DNA from: a virus
Direction: 5' to 3' (one strand)
Virus record (IMG/VR): IMGVR_UViG_3300046559_001153
Span: 1-64,000 of that record
Length of the DNA stretch: 64,000 nt
In this document: positions 50,218 through 58,225 of the stretch, one piece after another
How the letters are laid out: each line of letters opens with the position of its first letter
Numbering within the stretch: position 1 is the first letter of the stretch
Translations under genes and position numbers: made by a program
Notes under the pieces: generated by a model
Databases searched by the model: none
Told to the model about the DNA's origin: nothing
The model's input: only the letters and a program-made list of their open reading frames with translations

Positions 50218-51087
50218 ATGGCAGCCCGGCATACGATCCTCAGGATCTTGAATGGGCCACCCCAGGCTGCCCAGCGATTCGCTTTGATGCAGCCGATGTT
50301 TGGGAACAAATGGCTCGAGCATAAGCTGGAAAATTTGTTGAAAGCTGTGCGAACTTATTACTCGAATCGGCTGCATCGGCTTCGCGACATTGATTCCTTG
50401 CCAGGCTATGCTGTTAATGTTGCTCAGCATTTGACATACATGACGAACTGCCCGATGGCCACAGTCATTCAGCAGCCTAAGACTCTGTTGTGCAAGCTGT
50501 GGCGATTCTGCCCGTGGTGTTATTGTCGCTACGTCGTGAAGGACTCGTTTTGTCGAGTCGCTGACGCAATGGGCTGTGGGTACTATCTTGTGCCCCACGT
50601 GCCCGGCGAATTGATCGGTGTTGTGGCCAAGCTGATTATCCCTGACGACGCCGATGCGCCGCAGAGAGCCAGAGAATTTGTCCGCAACAGGAACTTGTAC
50701 CGGGATGCCACGCAGGCCGTCGGTGCTTTGACCTACTCAACCGTGCAACCGGCTTGGCAGCAAGTTGGACGGCCGCCGGAATGGGAACTGTCCCGGCGTG
50801 ACTTGCTGGTCGTTTCCGAGGTGCCGGACGACCTGGAGATGCGAGCTGTGCTTCCTGGTTGCAGCTTCTATTACCAGTATCACCTGAAAAACGTGCAGCG
50901 AACGGAGCTGGCTTCGCTGATCGGGTCTACGCTGCAGTACCCGGCTGGTCTGCTGTTGTACGATGTCGATAGCGCAGCTCGCATTCTGACGGCGACACAC
51001 GGATTACGGATGTCGGCGCCAACTGGTCTGTTCTACAACCAGGATGGGCCAGACCCCTACGATGATGAATGTTTGGGTTACGATTGA
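50218..51087 (+). CDS. Cys-rich protein, candidate replication initiator
   Basis: 289 residues. After a helical start (QRFALMQPMFGNKWLEHKLE) comes a compact Cys cluster, LWRFCPWCYCRYVVKD (~101-112), of the 'C..C.aR' type seen in some plasmid and satellite replication proteins. Alpha/beta segments follow (HVPGELIGVVAKLIIP; RRDLLVVSEVPDDLEMRAVL) and an acidic end. No tyrosine or helicase signature is certain. The proposal that it is an initiator rests on this cluster and on the iteron-like region immediately upstream (inference). Confidence 0.5.
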   Translation: MAARHTILRILNGPPQAAQRFALMQPMFGNKWLEHKLENLLKAVRTYYSNRLHRLRDIDSLPGYAVNVAQHLTYMTNCPMATVIQQPKTLLCKLWRFCPWCYCRYVVKDSFCRVADAMGCGYYLVPHVPGELIGVVAKLIIPDDADAPQRAREFVRNRNLYRDATQAVGALTYSTVQPAWQQVGRPPEWELSRRDLLVVSEVPDDLEMRAVLPGCSFYYQYHLKNVQRTELASLIGSTLQYPAGLLLYDVDSAARILTATHGLRMSAPTGLFYNQDGPDPYDDECLGYD

Positions 51088-51099
51088 TTGGGAGAAAAA

Positions 51100-51492
51100 A
51101 TGGACAAAGCCTTCGTTACAGGCAGCCAGGCGTACGGGATGCCGCGGCCAGTGACCCGCTGGGAGAAGAATCCGTCTGATCTGGACCTGGTGGTTATGGT
51201 CAGTCGCAGCGACTTGAAGACCATCTTGGACTTTTATGAAGCGACCGGCGTCGGGCCCCCGGGCAGCTGGGAGCCTGGGAGAACCGGCGAGCCTGCACAG
51301 GCCAGCTTGCGGTTCGGCATGTTGAACCTTATCGTCTGCACTCGAGAAGAAGATTACGAAATGTGGCAGACGGGAACTGCGGCTTTGAAGGATAAAAAGC
51401 CGGTCACCCGTGATTTTGCCGTGGCCATGTTCGACAAGATAAAGCAGAAGATGAAAGCCTGGCAATTGTTTCCAGAGGAGTCACTGTCGTGA
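51100..51492 (+). CDS. MNT-type nucleotidyltransferase
   Basis: 130 residues with the nucleotidyltransferase fold signature AFVTGSQAYGMPR, then SDLDLVVMVS (Gly-Ser loop plus DxD metal site). A helical C-terminal part lacks any obvious extra domain. Such minimal nucleotidyltransferases occur in toxin-antitoxin (MNT/HEPN) pairs and in tRNA or nucleotide modification; the small coupled gene that follows is not an evident HEPN protein. GGGAG ribosome site upstream. Confidence 0.7.
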   Translation: MDKAFVTGSQAYGMPRPVTRWEKNPSDLDLVVMVSRSDLKTILDFYEATGVGPPGSWEPGRTGEPAQASLRFGMLNLIVCTREEDYEMWQTGTAALKDKKPVTRDFAVAMFDKIKQKMKAWQLFPEESLS

Positions 51493-51659
51493 TATTGCAG
51501 CAACAAGCGTTGGCCAATCTGTCTGAATTTTTGGAGCGTCTTCCCACGAAGACAGAGGCCCTGGTCCTGTTTACGACTGACATCTCCCTGGAAGACTGGC
51601 GAGAGACCAAGCGCTGGCTTGAAAAGGCAGCAACCGCAGAAGGAGTTCGATGTGAATGA
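51489..51659 (+). CDS. Small helical protein coupled to nucleotidyltransferase
   Basis: 56 codons from GTG 51489, which overlaps the previous stop (GTGA). Helical (LQQQALANLSEFLERLPT) with a Trp-containing end (DWRETKRWLEKAATAEG). Overlaps the following GTG start by 8 nt. Possibly a partner of the nucleotidyltransferase; no family recognised. Confidence 0.5.
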   Translation: MILQQQALANLSEFLERLPTKTEALVLFTTDISLEDWRETKRWLEKAATAEGVRCE

Positions 51660-52107
51660 AATCACCGTTTTGACGTGGGGAATTTTCGATTTGATTCATC
51701 CTGGCCATATGCGACTGCTTCGTAAGGCCCGCTGGTACGGCACTCGACTGGTTGTCGGGATCAACTCGGATGACTCTGTGCAGACGATCAGGATGTCAGA
51801 CAACCGGCCCGTTATGAACGAGTTGGAGCGGGCCTATGTGCTGCGGCACGTTGTCGGTGTTGACGAGGTGCGAATCTTTGATGCACCGAACGCGGCCGAT
51901 CTGATCTATTCTGTCCGTCCACGGTTTGCTGTTAAAGGCGGCAGCATTCCCGTGTCTGAAGAATTGGCTCTCAGCGACGTGCATGCCAAGTTCATTTATC
52001 TGCCCCCTTTGCCATCCCATCCGCATACTACCGAGCTCATCGGGCGAGCTTACGAGATTTACTGTGACGAACAAGGAATACCATGCCACCAAAGAAAGTT
52101 GCGTTGA
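51652..52107 (+). CDS. Cytidylyltransferase-like protein
   Basis: 151 residues from GTG 51652 (AGGAG site 7 nt upstream). The N-terminus TVLTWGIFDLIHPGHMRLLR carries the HxGH nucleotide-binding motif of the cytidylyltransferase superfamily (TagD, HldE C-domain). The Rossmann-like pattern VVGINSDDSVQTIRM and YVLRHVVGVDEV follows. These enzymes activate sugars or alcohols as CDP/ADP derivatives, which could supply donor substrate for the phage glycosyltransferase (inference). The usual C-terminal ISST motif is not obvious. Confidence 0.75.
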   Translation: MNEITVLTWGIFDLIHPGHMRLLRKARWYGTRLVVGINSDDSVQTIRMSDNRPVMNELERAYVLRHVVGVDEVRIFDAPNAADLIYSVRPRFAVKGGSIPVSEELALSDVHAKFIYLPPLPSHPHTTELIGRAYEIYCDEQGIPCHQRKLR

Positions 52108-53213
52108 TTTTTGCCGACTCTCATTTGGCTCAGGGCGCCTGGGTCAGCCGGGAGCCGATCAAGGGGGACAGCTACTTCGGATTTGAACAGATCATCGAGT
52201 TGGCCCTGGAACACAAAGTTCCTCTCATCGGTGCCGGCGATTTGATCGACACCAAACGGCCTGACCCTCGGACGATTGACGTCCTGCGTGTGGGATGTCA
52301 GAAACTGAAAGACGCTGAAATCCCGTTTCACTACATCATGGGCCAGCATGACCTGACGGATCCGCCGTGGTTCTCAGCTGTGCACGACTGGCCTCAGTTG
52401 ATCGAGCCGGACACATCGTTTATGAGCGGCTCTGTCGCTTTTGGAGGATTCTCCTGGCTGCCGTCTGACCAGGTTAATGGCCAGTTGGCCAAGATGATAA
52501 ATGTCGATGTGTTGATTCTCCATGAGGTCTGGGAAGAGTTCATGGGCGGCGGCCAGATCATTTGTGACGGCAGCCTGGTCCACACACCTGAGTCGGTCAA
52601 AGCTGTTTTCACCGGTGATTACCACAGGCACATGAAGAAGCAGGTGACTGGCGTAAAAGGAAATTCATTCCCAGTCTACTCGCCCGGCAGCACATGTCTG
52701 CAGTCGATCGATGAACCGCGGGAGAAGTCTGTTTACCTGCTGTACGCCGACATGTCAGTTAGACCACTTCCCTTGCTGTGTCGTCCGGCGATGACGATTA
52801 CAACGCCGATTGTCAGTGAAGCCGGGTTGGATGAATTCTGCGATACGATCAAGAGGCGAGCGGATACGATCAAACATGATGCGATGAACGACAAGGTCCC
52901 ATCGCATTTGTGCGAACCGTTGATCTACGTCGAGTACGCTCCGGACGTCACGAACATCGTGACCAGGCTTCGCAAGGCTGTGCCGTCGGTGGCCCACTTG
53001 TTCATGAAGCCTGTGTTCCGGGAATCAGAAGAACGGACTGCGCGTAAGGTAACTCGTGCCAAGGTGCTCAATAGCGGCCTGGACGGCGCGGTTGCCTCGC
53101 TGACTGTGGACGACGCCGGGCTCCGCGGAATGTGTCAGCAATTGTTGCTGGCCGACAATCCGGTGATCGAACTGCAAGCACTCAAGGAAACATTCTTTAA
53201 GAAAGGCGCGTGA
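52083..53213 (+). CDS. SbcD/Mre11-like nuclease (gp47-like)
   Basis: 376 residues. The metallophosphoesterase motifs appear in order: FADSHLAQG (~11), GAGDLIDT (~50), GQHDLTD (~88), LHEVWEE (~147) and GDYHRHMKKQ (~178). Partner of the SbcC/Rad50-like ATPase 0.6 kb downstream; together they process DNA ends for phage recombination-dependent replication. The first motif has Ser in place of the usual D.H variant Thr/Gly. AAGGA ribosome site; the start overlaps the previous gene by 25 nt. Confidence 0.85.
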   Translation: MPPKKVALIFADSHLAQGAWVSREPIKGDSYFGFEQIIELALEHKVPLIGAGDLIDTKRPDPRTIDVLRVGCQKLKDAEIPFHYIMGQHDLTDPPWFSAVHDWPQLIEPDTSFMSGSVAFGGFSWLPSDQVNGQLAKMINVDVLILHEVWEEFMGGGQIICDGSLVHTPESVKAVFTGDYHRHMKKQVTGVKGNSFPVYSPGSTCLQSIDEPREKSVYLLYADMSVRPLPLLCRPAMTITTPIVSEAGLDEFCDTIKRRADTIKHDAMNDKVPSHLCEPLIYVEYAPDVTNIVTRLRKAVPSVAHLFMKPVFRESEERTARKVTRAKVLNSGLDGAVASLTVDDAGLRGMCQQLLLADNPVIELQALKETFFKKGA

Positions 53214-53323
53214 TGAGGGACTGGAATGAAGCTTGGTTTGCCATCATTCTTGGTACGGTGGCCGGTACCGTGGCGGGCACTCTGACCGCCGTGATCATCT
53301 GGTTTTTTACGAAAGGCTCGTGA
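53213..53323 (+). CDS. Small single-pass membrane peptide
   Basis: 36 codons between the SbcD-like gene and the next, joined by TGATG at both ends. One membrane helix (AIILGTVAGTVAGTLTAVII) with a GTVAGT repeat, then a short basic end (FFTKGS). Accepted because of the double stop-start coupling and the AAAGG sites. Confidence 0.55.
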   Translation: MRDWNEAWFAIILGTVAGTVAGTLTAVIIWFFTKGS

Positions 53324-53526
53324 TGGCTGTGATAGAGGCGTACGCAAAACTGGTCTGGTCACCTGGCGATATCCAATCGTTACGGCCCGATTGGGATATT
53401 CCCCGATGTCGAAGATTCTTGGAAAACAACCAGAATCAAATTCGTGACCGGCTGTGCGAGATCGGCTGGGATGTCATTGAGACATTCTTGTCGTTGGAAG
53501 GAGACGACGAATGCAAATCTTCGTAG
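53323..53526 (+). CDS. Hypothetical small protein
   Basis: 67 residues from ATG 53323, coupled by TGATG. Helical, Trp-rich (YAKLVWSPGDIQSLRPDWDI). Unknown function; overlaps the next ATG by 16 nt. Confidence 0.5.
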   Translation: MAVIEAYAKLVWSPGDIQSLRPDWDIPRCRRFLENNQNQIRDRLCEIGWDVIETFLSLEGDDECKSS

Positions 53527-53834
53527 ACGACATCCCAGTTTGTTCGTTGTCTGGTCTGATGCCAAATGGGCAGTTCTTCGATGAGGATGAGCGTGTCATG
53601 CGCTGCCGTGAGTCGATGGAACGTGGCGTCATCTGCTTGCGGGAAACTTTCCCCGACATTGTTCCCCAGGCGTGCGTTGTAAAAGTGCTCAGGGCGGTTT
53701 GTACGGCCGCCAACTCCGGGCTGTGTGATCCCAACTTGGAAAGCAATGTGCTTATGGCGTACATGAAACATCACAACGTATTGGACCGGTTCACGGTCAC
53801 AAGTGACGATGACAGCTGGTATCCAGCTAGATAG
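53511..53834 (+). CDS. Hypothetical protein
   Basis: 107 residues with an AAGGAG site. Mixed alpha/beta with five Cys (VMRCRESMERGVICLRE; ACVVKVLRAVCTAANSGLCD). No recognised family. Lies directly before the SbcC-like gene. Confidence 0.5.
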   Translation: MQIFVDDIPVCSLSGLMPNGQFFDEDERVMRCRESMERGVICLRETFPDIVPQACVVKVLRAVCTAANSGLCDPNLESNVLMAYMKHHNVLDRFTVTSDDDSWYPAR

Positions 53835-53843
53835 GAACAGGCG

Positions 53844-55994
53844 ATGCTACTTAAGCGTTTGACACTTCGTAACATTGGCGTTCACCAGAAATTGGACATT
53901 ACGTTCAAGCCGGGGTTGGTTGGCATCTTCGGTGCCAACGGGGCCGGCAAGTCGACAATCACTAACTCTGCTTACGCTTGCCTGACTAATGACTTCTCCA
54001 GGTTTCCAGGTACTCGAGATCAAATTATCAATGATCAGTCCCAACCCGGCGATCTGGCAGAGATCGCTTGTGATCTGGATATCGATGGTGTCGAGTACTC
54101 ACTGAAACGTGAGCTCGGCCGTAGCAAGTGTCGCATGGAATTTACTCGCCCCGGGCAGCCGCGGCAGCGAATCGACAAAGACGGAGAATTCCAGCAAGCC
54201 CTCTTCAGCGCTTTGGGATTTCCGAGAGATGTGCTCGACAACTTCGTGTTCATCGACCAGTGGGAGACGTTCGCCTTTCTCAAAGCGACACCGGCCAAAC
54301 GAATGATGGCCTTTCACGGGTTGTGCAATACGGGCAAGGCTGAGCGGATCTGGGACGCGGTTGGTCAACGGATTGCCGCCGATGCCAGTCTTGTGGCTGA
54401 CGTACAGGACAACCTGGCTGAGTTTCGTAAACAGAAGGACGACACGGCGGCCGAGTATGTGAGACAACACACGGCGCTCGCCAGCATGTTGCAGGTCGGG
54501 CCTGTGGTTTTGGCTGATCTCCAGCAGAAGGTTAATGATCTGACGGCGTTGGCTAACCTGCGAGAGAATCTGCGTGAGGCTGAGGAAGCTTTGGCCAGTG
54601 CAGCTGCCTCTTCTCTGGCGGCTGCCACCAAATTGTTGCCGGTCAAGAAGGAGCGTGACCGGTTGCAGTCGGCTGTGGATGCAATCGACACGTCGACAGC
54701 TGAGAAGTGCGTGCCCATTCTGCAGGAGTACATCCTGCAGCAGCGGCAGGTCGCCGAGGACAAGCAGCAGATCGATGAGCTGGCTGAGTTCCTGGCTGAC
54801 ATGGCCCAGGAGCCTGAGCTGGAGCTGCCGGAAGGAATCACGTACGAGCCGATGGAAGAGATCAACAAGCGGTTGATCCTGAACAAGGCCGAACTGGCGA
54901 CGGCCAAGGCCTATGTGAAGAATTTCACAAAATCACCCAAGTGTCCCACCTGCGGTCAGGATGCGACTATGCTACTGGCTAAATACCAGAAGACTGTCGA
55001 CGAGTTGCCAGAGCAGATCCAGCAGGACGAAGAGACGGTCGAATGCATCGCTGATTTCAACGCTGACGTGGTCGTTTTCAGACAACAGGTGTCGGATGCC
55101 CAAGCTAAACTGGGCGCGTTGCGCACGCGTTTGGATAACGCAACGCTCGTCGTTCTAGACGATCCGCACTGGGTGACGGAACCGTTGGCCGCCCTCGAGG
55201 ATTTCAAGCTCACGATCGCCAGACGCAAGTTGGCTGAGGTTGCTCTGGCGACGTATGTCAAGTTGACGCTCACTCCAGCAGAGGCTAAGGCCAACGTGGC
55301 TAAGGGGGCTGTAGCTCCGGCAGAGAAACGCGTGGTTAAACTGACGGCCGATTTGCTCATCTACGGCGAAGCCAGTGCTGACGATTTGCCCGCGGTCAAA
55401 GAGGCATTGGCCACAGCAGTCGCCGCCAATAACAGATACACGACTGCTCATGCGTTGGCCAAAGCTGCCAAAACGACAGCTGAAAACGCTGCAGCGGCGT
55501 ACAAGCGGGCTAAGCAGTCCCTCGAGGATGCCCGCCAGCGTTCCCGGGTGGCCCGCTTGTGGCTTGAGCGGCTGGAAAAGGTCCGAGAGGTCTTTCACAG
55601 AGACGGAGCTCCCAAGCTGGTCGCCCAGAGCCGTCTGGAGAGCCTTGAGGACGATATCAACTTGTTCCTTGAGCCATTCGGCAGCCCGTTCACGGTCAGG
55701 GCGGGCGAGGATTTCAACTTGCTGGCTCAAGTCCCCGGGCACTCTGAACGAGAAGCCACCTGGCTTAGCGGGGGACAAAAGGTCGTCCTGTCGATGGCCT
55801 TCTTGCTGTCACAAAGCCCCGGCATGCTGGTGCTTGATGAGCCTGGCGCAGGCCTGGACACCGCGAACAGGGCCTACCTGCGTACGGCCTTGCAGCATTT
55901 CCAGTCAGTTGCGAAAAGTCGCGGGTTGCAGATCATCATGATCACTCATGACGAAAGCATGGAGAGCTCGTTCAACCAGGTCATTCAGTTGTAA
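53844..55994 (+). CDS. SbcC/Rad50-like ATPase (gp46-like)
   Basis: 716 residues. Walker A GIFGANGAGKST (~28-39). Long coiled coils flank a zinc hook SPKCPTCGQD (~364-373). Then come the ABC signature WLSGGQKVVLSMAF (~639) and Walker B MLVLDEPGAGLD (~661), and a D-loop/H-region MITHDES. With the SbcD-like nuclease it forms an end-processing complex. Shorter than bacterial SbcC and near T4 gp46 size, as expected for a phage. Its TAA stop opens an A/T dyad element. Confidence 0.9.
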   Translation: MLLKRLTLRNIGVHQKLDITFKPGLVGIFGANGAGKSTITNSAYACLTNDFSRFPGTRDQIINDQSQPGDLAEIACDLDIDGVEYSLKRELGRSKCRMEFTRPGQPRQRIDKDGEFQQALFSALGFPRDVLDNFVFIDQWETFAFLKATPAKRMMAFHGLCNTGKAERIWDAVGQRIAADASLVADVQDNLAEFRKQKDDTAAEYVRQHTALASMLQVGPVVLADLQQKVNDLTALANLRENLREAEEALASAAASSLAAATKLLPVKKERDRLQSAVDAIDTSTAEKCVPILQEYILQQRQVAEDKQQIDELAEFLADMAQEPELELPEGITYEPMEEINKRLILNKAELATAKAYVKNFTKSPKCPTCGQDATMLLAKYQKTVDELPEQIQQDEETVECIADFNADVVVFRQQVSDAQAKLGALRTRLDNATLVVLDDPHWVTEPLAALEDFKLTIARRKLAEVALATYVKLTLTPAEAKANVAKGAVAPAEKRVVKLTADLLIYGEASADDLPAVKEALATAVAANNRYTTAHALAKAAKTTAENAAAAYKRAKQSLEDARQRSRVARLWLERLEKVREVFHRDGAPKLVAQSRLESLEDDINLFLEPFGSPFTVRAGEDFNLLAQVPGHSEREATWLSGGQKVVLSMAFLLSQSPGMLVLDEPGAGLDTANRAYLRTALQHFQSVAKSRGLQIIMITHDESMESSFNQVIQL

Positions 55995-56009
55995 CTTATC
56001 AAAAAGATA
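55992..56009. repeat. A/T dyad element, copy 7
   Basis: TAACTTATCAAAAAGATA. The SbcC-like stop codon forms its first bases and the AAAGGAGG ribosome site of the next gene begins at its end. Confidence 0.8.
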
Positions 56010-56020
56010 AAGGAGGTCCC

Positions 56021-56950
56021 ATTTACGTTCACACGGATCCGACGGGCGTTGTGGCTTACAGGGAGAAGTCCACAACGCCCGTCATTTCATCTGAGCTGAA
56101 AGTTGCCCGGTTCGTGGCAGAGCTGTCTGCCAGGGCGCCGTGCGAATACCGCGTGCTCGGCATGACGAGCAACGCGTCGCTGATTTGTCGCCTGGCTACG
56201 GCCGGTTACCGGGTGCGTGTCGGCACTCCGGGAGTCTGTCCCACAGGCGACGCGAGAAAACGACCAGAACTGGCTTTGCAGTGTGCTCTGTCAGTGGCCG
56301 GCCCGGCCAGCATCGGCGGCTGGCACCCGGTTGTCGATCACGATCTTCGAACTTACGAATTGATTTGCTCGATGCAGTGGTGTCGATCGCACGGCGGGCT
56401 TCGACCGACACGCTCGTTGGAGCGGCTGTTGCGTCGACATCCGGCCTGGTCAGCTTTGTCGTTTCCGACAACCGGTACTCTGACTGGCCGCGCTCGAGTT
56501 ATTGAGGCGCTTGTTGATCCGCGGTGGTATGTCGATCCGGCAAGAATGAATTCGGTGGCCAAGCTGCATTCGTATATGGGCTTGCACCCCGATCCGATAT
56601 TGTTGCTGTTGGGTTTCCCCGGCGCAAAATTCAAACCGACTGCGGCGTTTATGGACCGAGCATCGGCTGTGCTGGCTGCTTGGGGAGCCCATGGCCGACG
56701 TCCTGACGATTTGTCACAAATGAAAGACCCGCGTCATTTTCTGTGGAGAATCTATTCCGACTCGGCGGTTCCGCATCGCTGTCTGCGTGCGGCTCGCCGG
56801 TTCATAACGTTTGTCAACCAGGTCTGGCTGGACGCTATCACAAAAACGAGCGGCGACGGGATGCTCGACTTGAAACAGATGCTCAGGCGGGACTGCGACG
56901 TAGCTGCCTACAAAAACTATCTGGAAAGGAATGACTATGCCGGGAGATGA
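56021..56950 (+). CDS. Hypothetical protein with probable AUU start
   Basis: 309 residues if translation begins at ATT 56021, which lies 4 nt after a perfect AGGAGG site; no ATG, GTG or TTG is suitably placed, and the first conventional in-frame start (GTG 56051) has no site. Sequence at the start is IYVHTDPTGVVAYREKST. The body is helical with a Gly/Arg-rich N-terminal half (GTPGVCPTGDARKRPELALQ) and Trp/Arg-rich C-terminal half. I do not recognise the family. It is flanked by recombination and replication genes. Confidence 0.55.
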   Translation: MYVHTDPTGVVAYREKSTTPVISSELKVARFVAELSARAPCEYRVLGMTSNASLICRLATAGYRVRVGTPGVCPTGDARKRPELALQCALSVAGPASIGGWHPVVDHDLRTYELICSMQWCRSHGGLRPTRSLERLLRRHPAWSALSFPTTGTLTGRARVIEALVDPRWYVDPARMNSVAKLHSYMGLHPDPILLLLGFPGAKFKPTAAFMDRASAVLAAWGAHGRRPDDLSQMKDPRHFLWRIYSDSAVPHRCLRAARRFITFVNQVWLDAITKTSGDGMLDLKQMLRRDCDVAAYKNYLERNDYAGR

Positions 56951-57188
56951 CGACTACGACGACTGGCCGAATGACGAAGACCGCGTGCCATCGATCGGCC
57001 ATCAGAATCTGGCCGCGTCTGTGATGCGGCTAGAATCGTCCTACCGCGATCTGGTTCACTTTACAGGCGGGATTATCGCTACACTGGCGATTGAACGAAA
57101 CCAGTCTGAATTTGCCAAGATTCCCGTGTTCCACGAGATGGCTAAGAAATGGGTGGAACGGTACCGGATTCAATTTAACGGGAGGTGA
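56937..57188 (+). CDS. Hypothetical small acidic protein
   Basis: 83 residues from ATG 56937 (GGAAAGG 7 nt upstream; the ATG at 56931 is too close to it). Very acidic start (PGDDDYDDWPNDEDRVP), helical body (SVMRLESSYRDLVHFTGGII). Overlaps the previous gene by 14 nt. Function unknown. Confidence 0.5.
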   Translation: MPGDDDYDDWPNDEDRVPSIGHQNLAASVMRLESSYRDLVHFTGGIIATLAIERNQSEFAKIPVFHEMAKKWVERYRIQFNGR

Positions 57189-57190
57189 CC

Positions 57191-57355
57191 GTGGGCGCCG
57201 CGCGACACTTGAGTGATTTGGCTGATATTTGTGGGTTAACTAAAGAGGATTTTCTGGATTTGTGTATCGAGTACATTGACCGCCAGAAAGACGACGACGC
57301 TTTCCACGATTTTGTGCAGCAACAAACAGTGGCCTGGCTGGACGAAGAATCCTGA
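57191..57355 (+). CDS. Small acidic protein
   Basis: 54 codons from GTG 57191, preceded by GGAGGTGACC and sharing a base with the next ATG (TGATG). Helical and acidic (LTKEDFLDLCIEYIDRQKDD). The strong ribosome site and coupling support a real gene. Confidence 0.55.
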   Translation: MGAARHLSDLADICGLTKEDFLDLCIEYIDRQKDDDAFHDFVQQQTVAWLDEES

Positions 57356-57834
57356 TGAGAGAATTGACGATCACGATCCGCTTCTCACAGCCCAGTCTGG
57401 GAAACGTAAAACAGCCTGACGGGAGTTTTGCCTTTCCTCGAGGAGCTACACCGGTAGACGTGCTGTTTTTCGCCAGCTGGTGGAAAGCGTTGATTTGTTT
57501 TGCGGCTGATGCCGTTGGCAAACGCCAGGACGCCGTTCGCGAGATCCTCTGGGATCCTCGAATTGTCGGGGCACCTAAGACGGGCCCTCGTTATGGGTAC
57601 CGTCGTCGCCGCGGTGAACGGTTCATTGTGCATGAGCAGTTTGCTGTGGGCGACACTCTGTCTGTGCATTGCCTGGTTCCGACAGAGATTACTGACCCTG
57701 ATCTGCTTGAGTTGATGACAACGGCCGGAGCATACCGAGGCATTAGTCCGTTTCAGCCCGGCATTTTCGGACAGTTCGTTGTCGATAGAATCGAGAAAAA
57801 GGCCGGATTATCAAATCCGGCTGATTCAGCTTGA
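57355..57834 (+). CDS. Hypothetical protein
   Basis: 159 residues, beginning MRELTITIRFSQPSLGNVKQ. Strand-rich, with a basic central part (GPRYGYRRRRGERFIVHEQF) and a C-terminal GAYRGISPFQPGIFGQFVVD reminiscent of a phage family I have seen unnamed. RNA or DNA binding is plausible from the basic patch. Coupled to the 54-codon gene upstream. Confidence 0.5.
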   Translation: MRELTITIRFSQPSLGNVKQPDGSFAFPRGATPVDVLFFASWWKALICFAADAVGKRQDAVREILWDPRIVGAPKTGPRYGYRRRRGERFIVHEQFAVGDTLSVHCLVPTEITDPDLLELMTTAGAYRGISPFQPGIFGQFVVDRIEKKAGLSNPADSA

Positions 57835-57883
57835 CCGCCATTCGCGGAAAGTTAAACTTGCCTCCCCCCATCAAGGAGTTCTC

Positions 57884-58225
57884 GTGGACTGGCTTATTGC
57901 CCACCTAATCGGTGACTATCTGATTCAAAACGATTGGATGGCGAGAAATAAAAAGACCAGCACAAGCCTGTGTCTGATTCATGTCATCTCGTACACGCTC
58001 GTAATGGCCTGTTTTACGCTGTGGCCGCCGACAGCTTTGTTGATCGTGGCAGTCACCCATTTTGCACAGGATCGAACTCAATTCGTCGCCTGGTACATGC
58101 GTGTGATGGGCCAGACTGAGTTCGCCAAACCACCACTGGCGCCGTGGTCGTGCATCATAGTCGACAACGTGCTCCACCTGGTGGTTCTTTATTGCATTTC
58201 GATTTCCCCGTTGGTACGCCCATGA
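57884..58225 (+). CDS. DUF3307-like membrane protein
   Basis: 113 residues from GTG 57884 (AAGGAG site). The first residues DWLIAHLIGDYLIQNDWMAR are the DUF3307 signature. Membrane helices follow (CLIHVISYTLVMACFTLW, ALLIVAVTHFAQD, IIVDNVLHLVVLYCISI). DUF3307 proteins are small membrane proteins found in bacteria and phages, function unknown. The stop overlaps the helicase start (ATGA). Confidence 0.75.
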   Translation: MDWLIAHLIGDYLIQNDWMARNKKTSTSLCLIHVISYTLVMACFTLWPPTALLIVAVTHFAQDRTQFVAWYMRVMGQTEFAKPPLAPWSCIIVDNVLHLVVLYCISISPLVRP

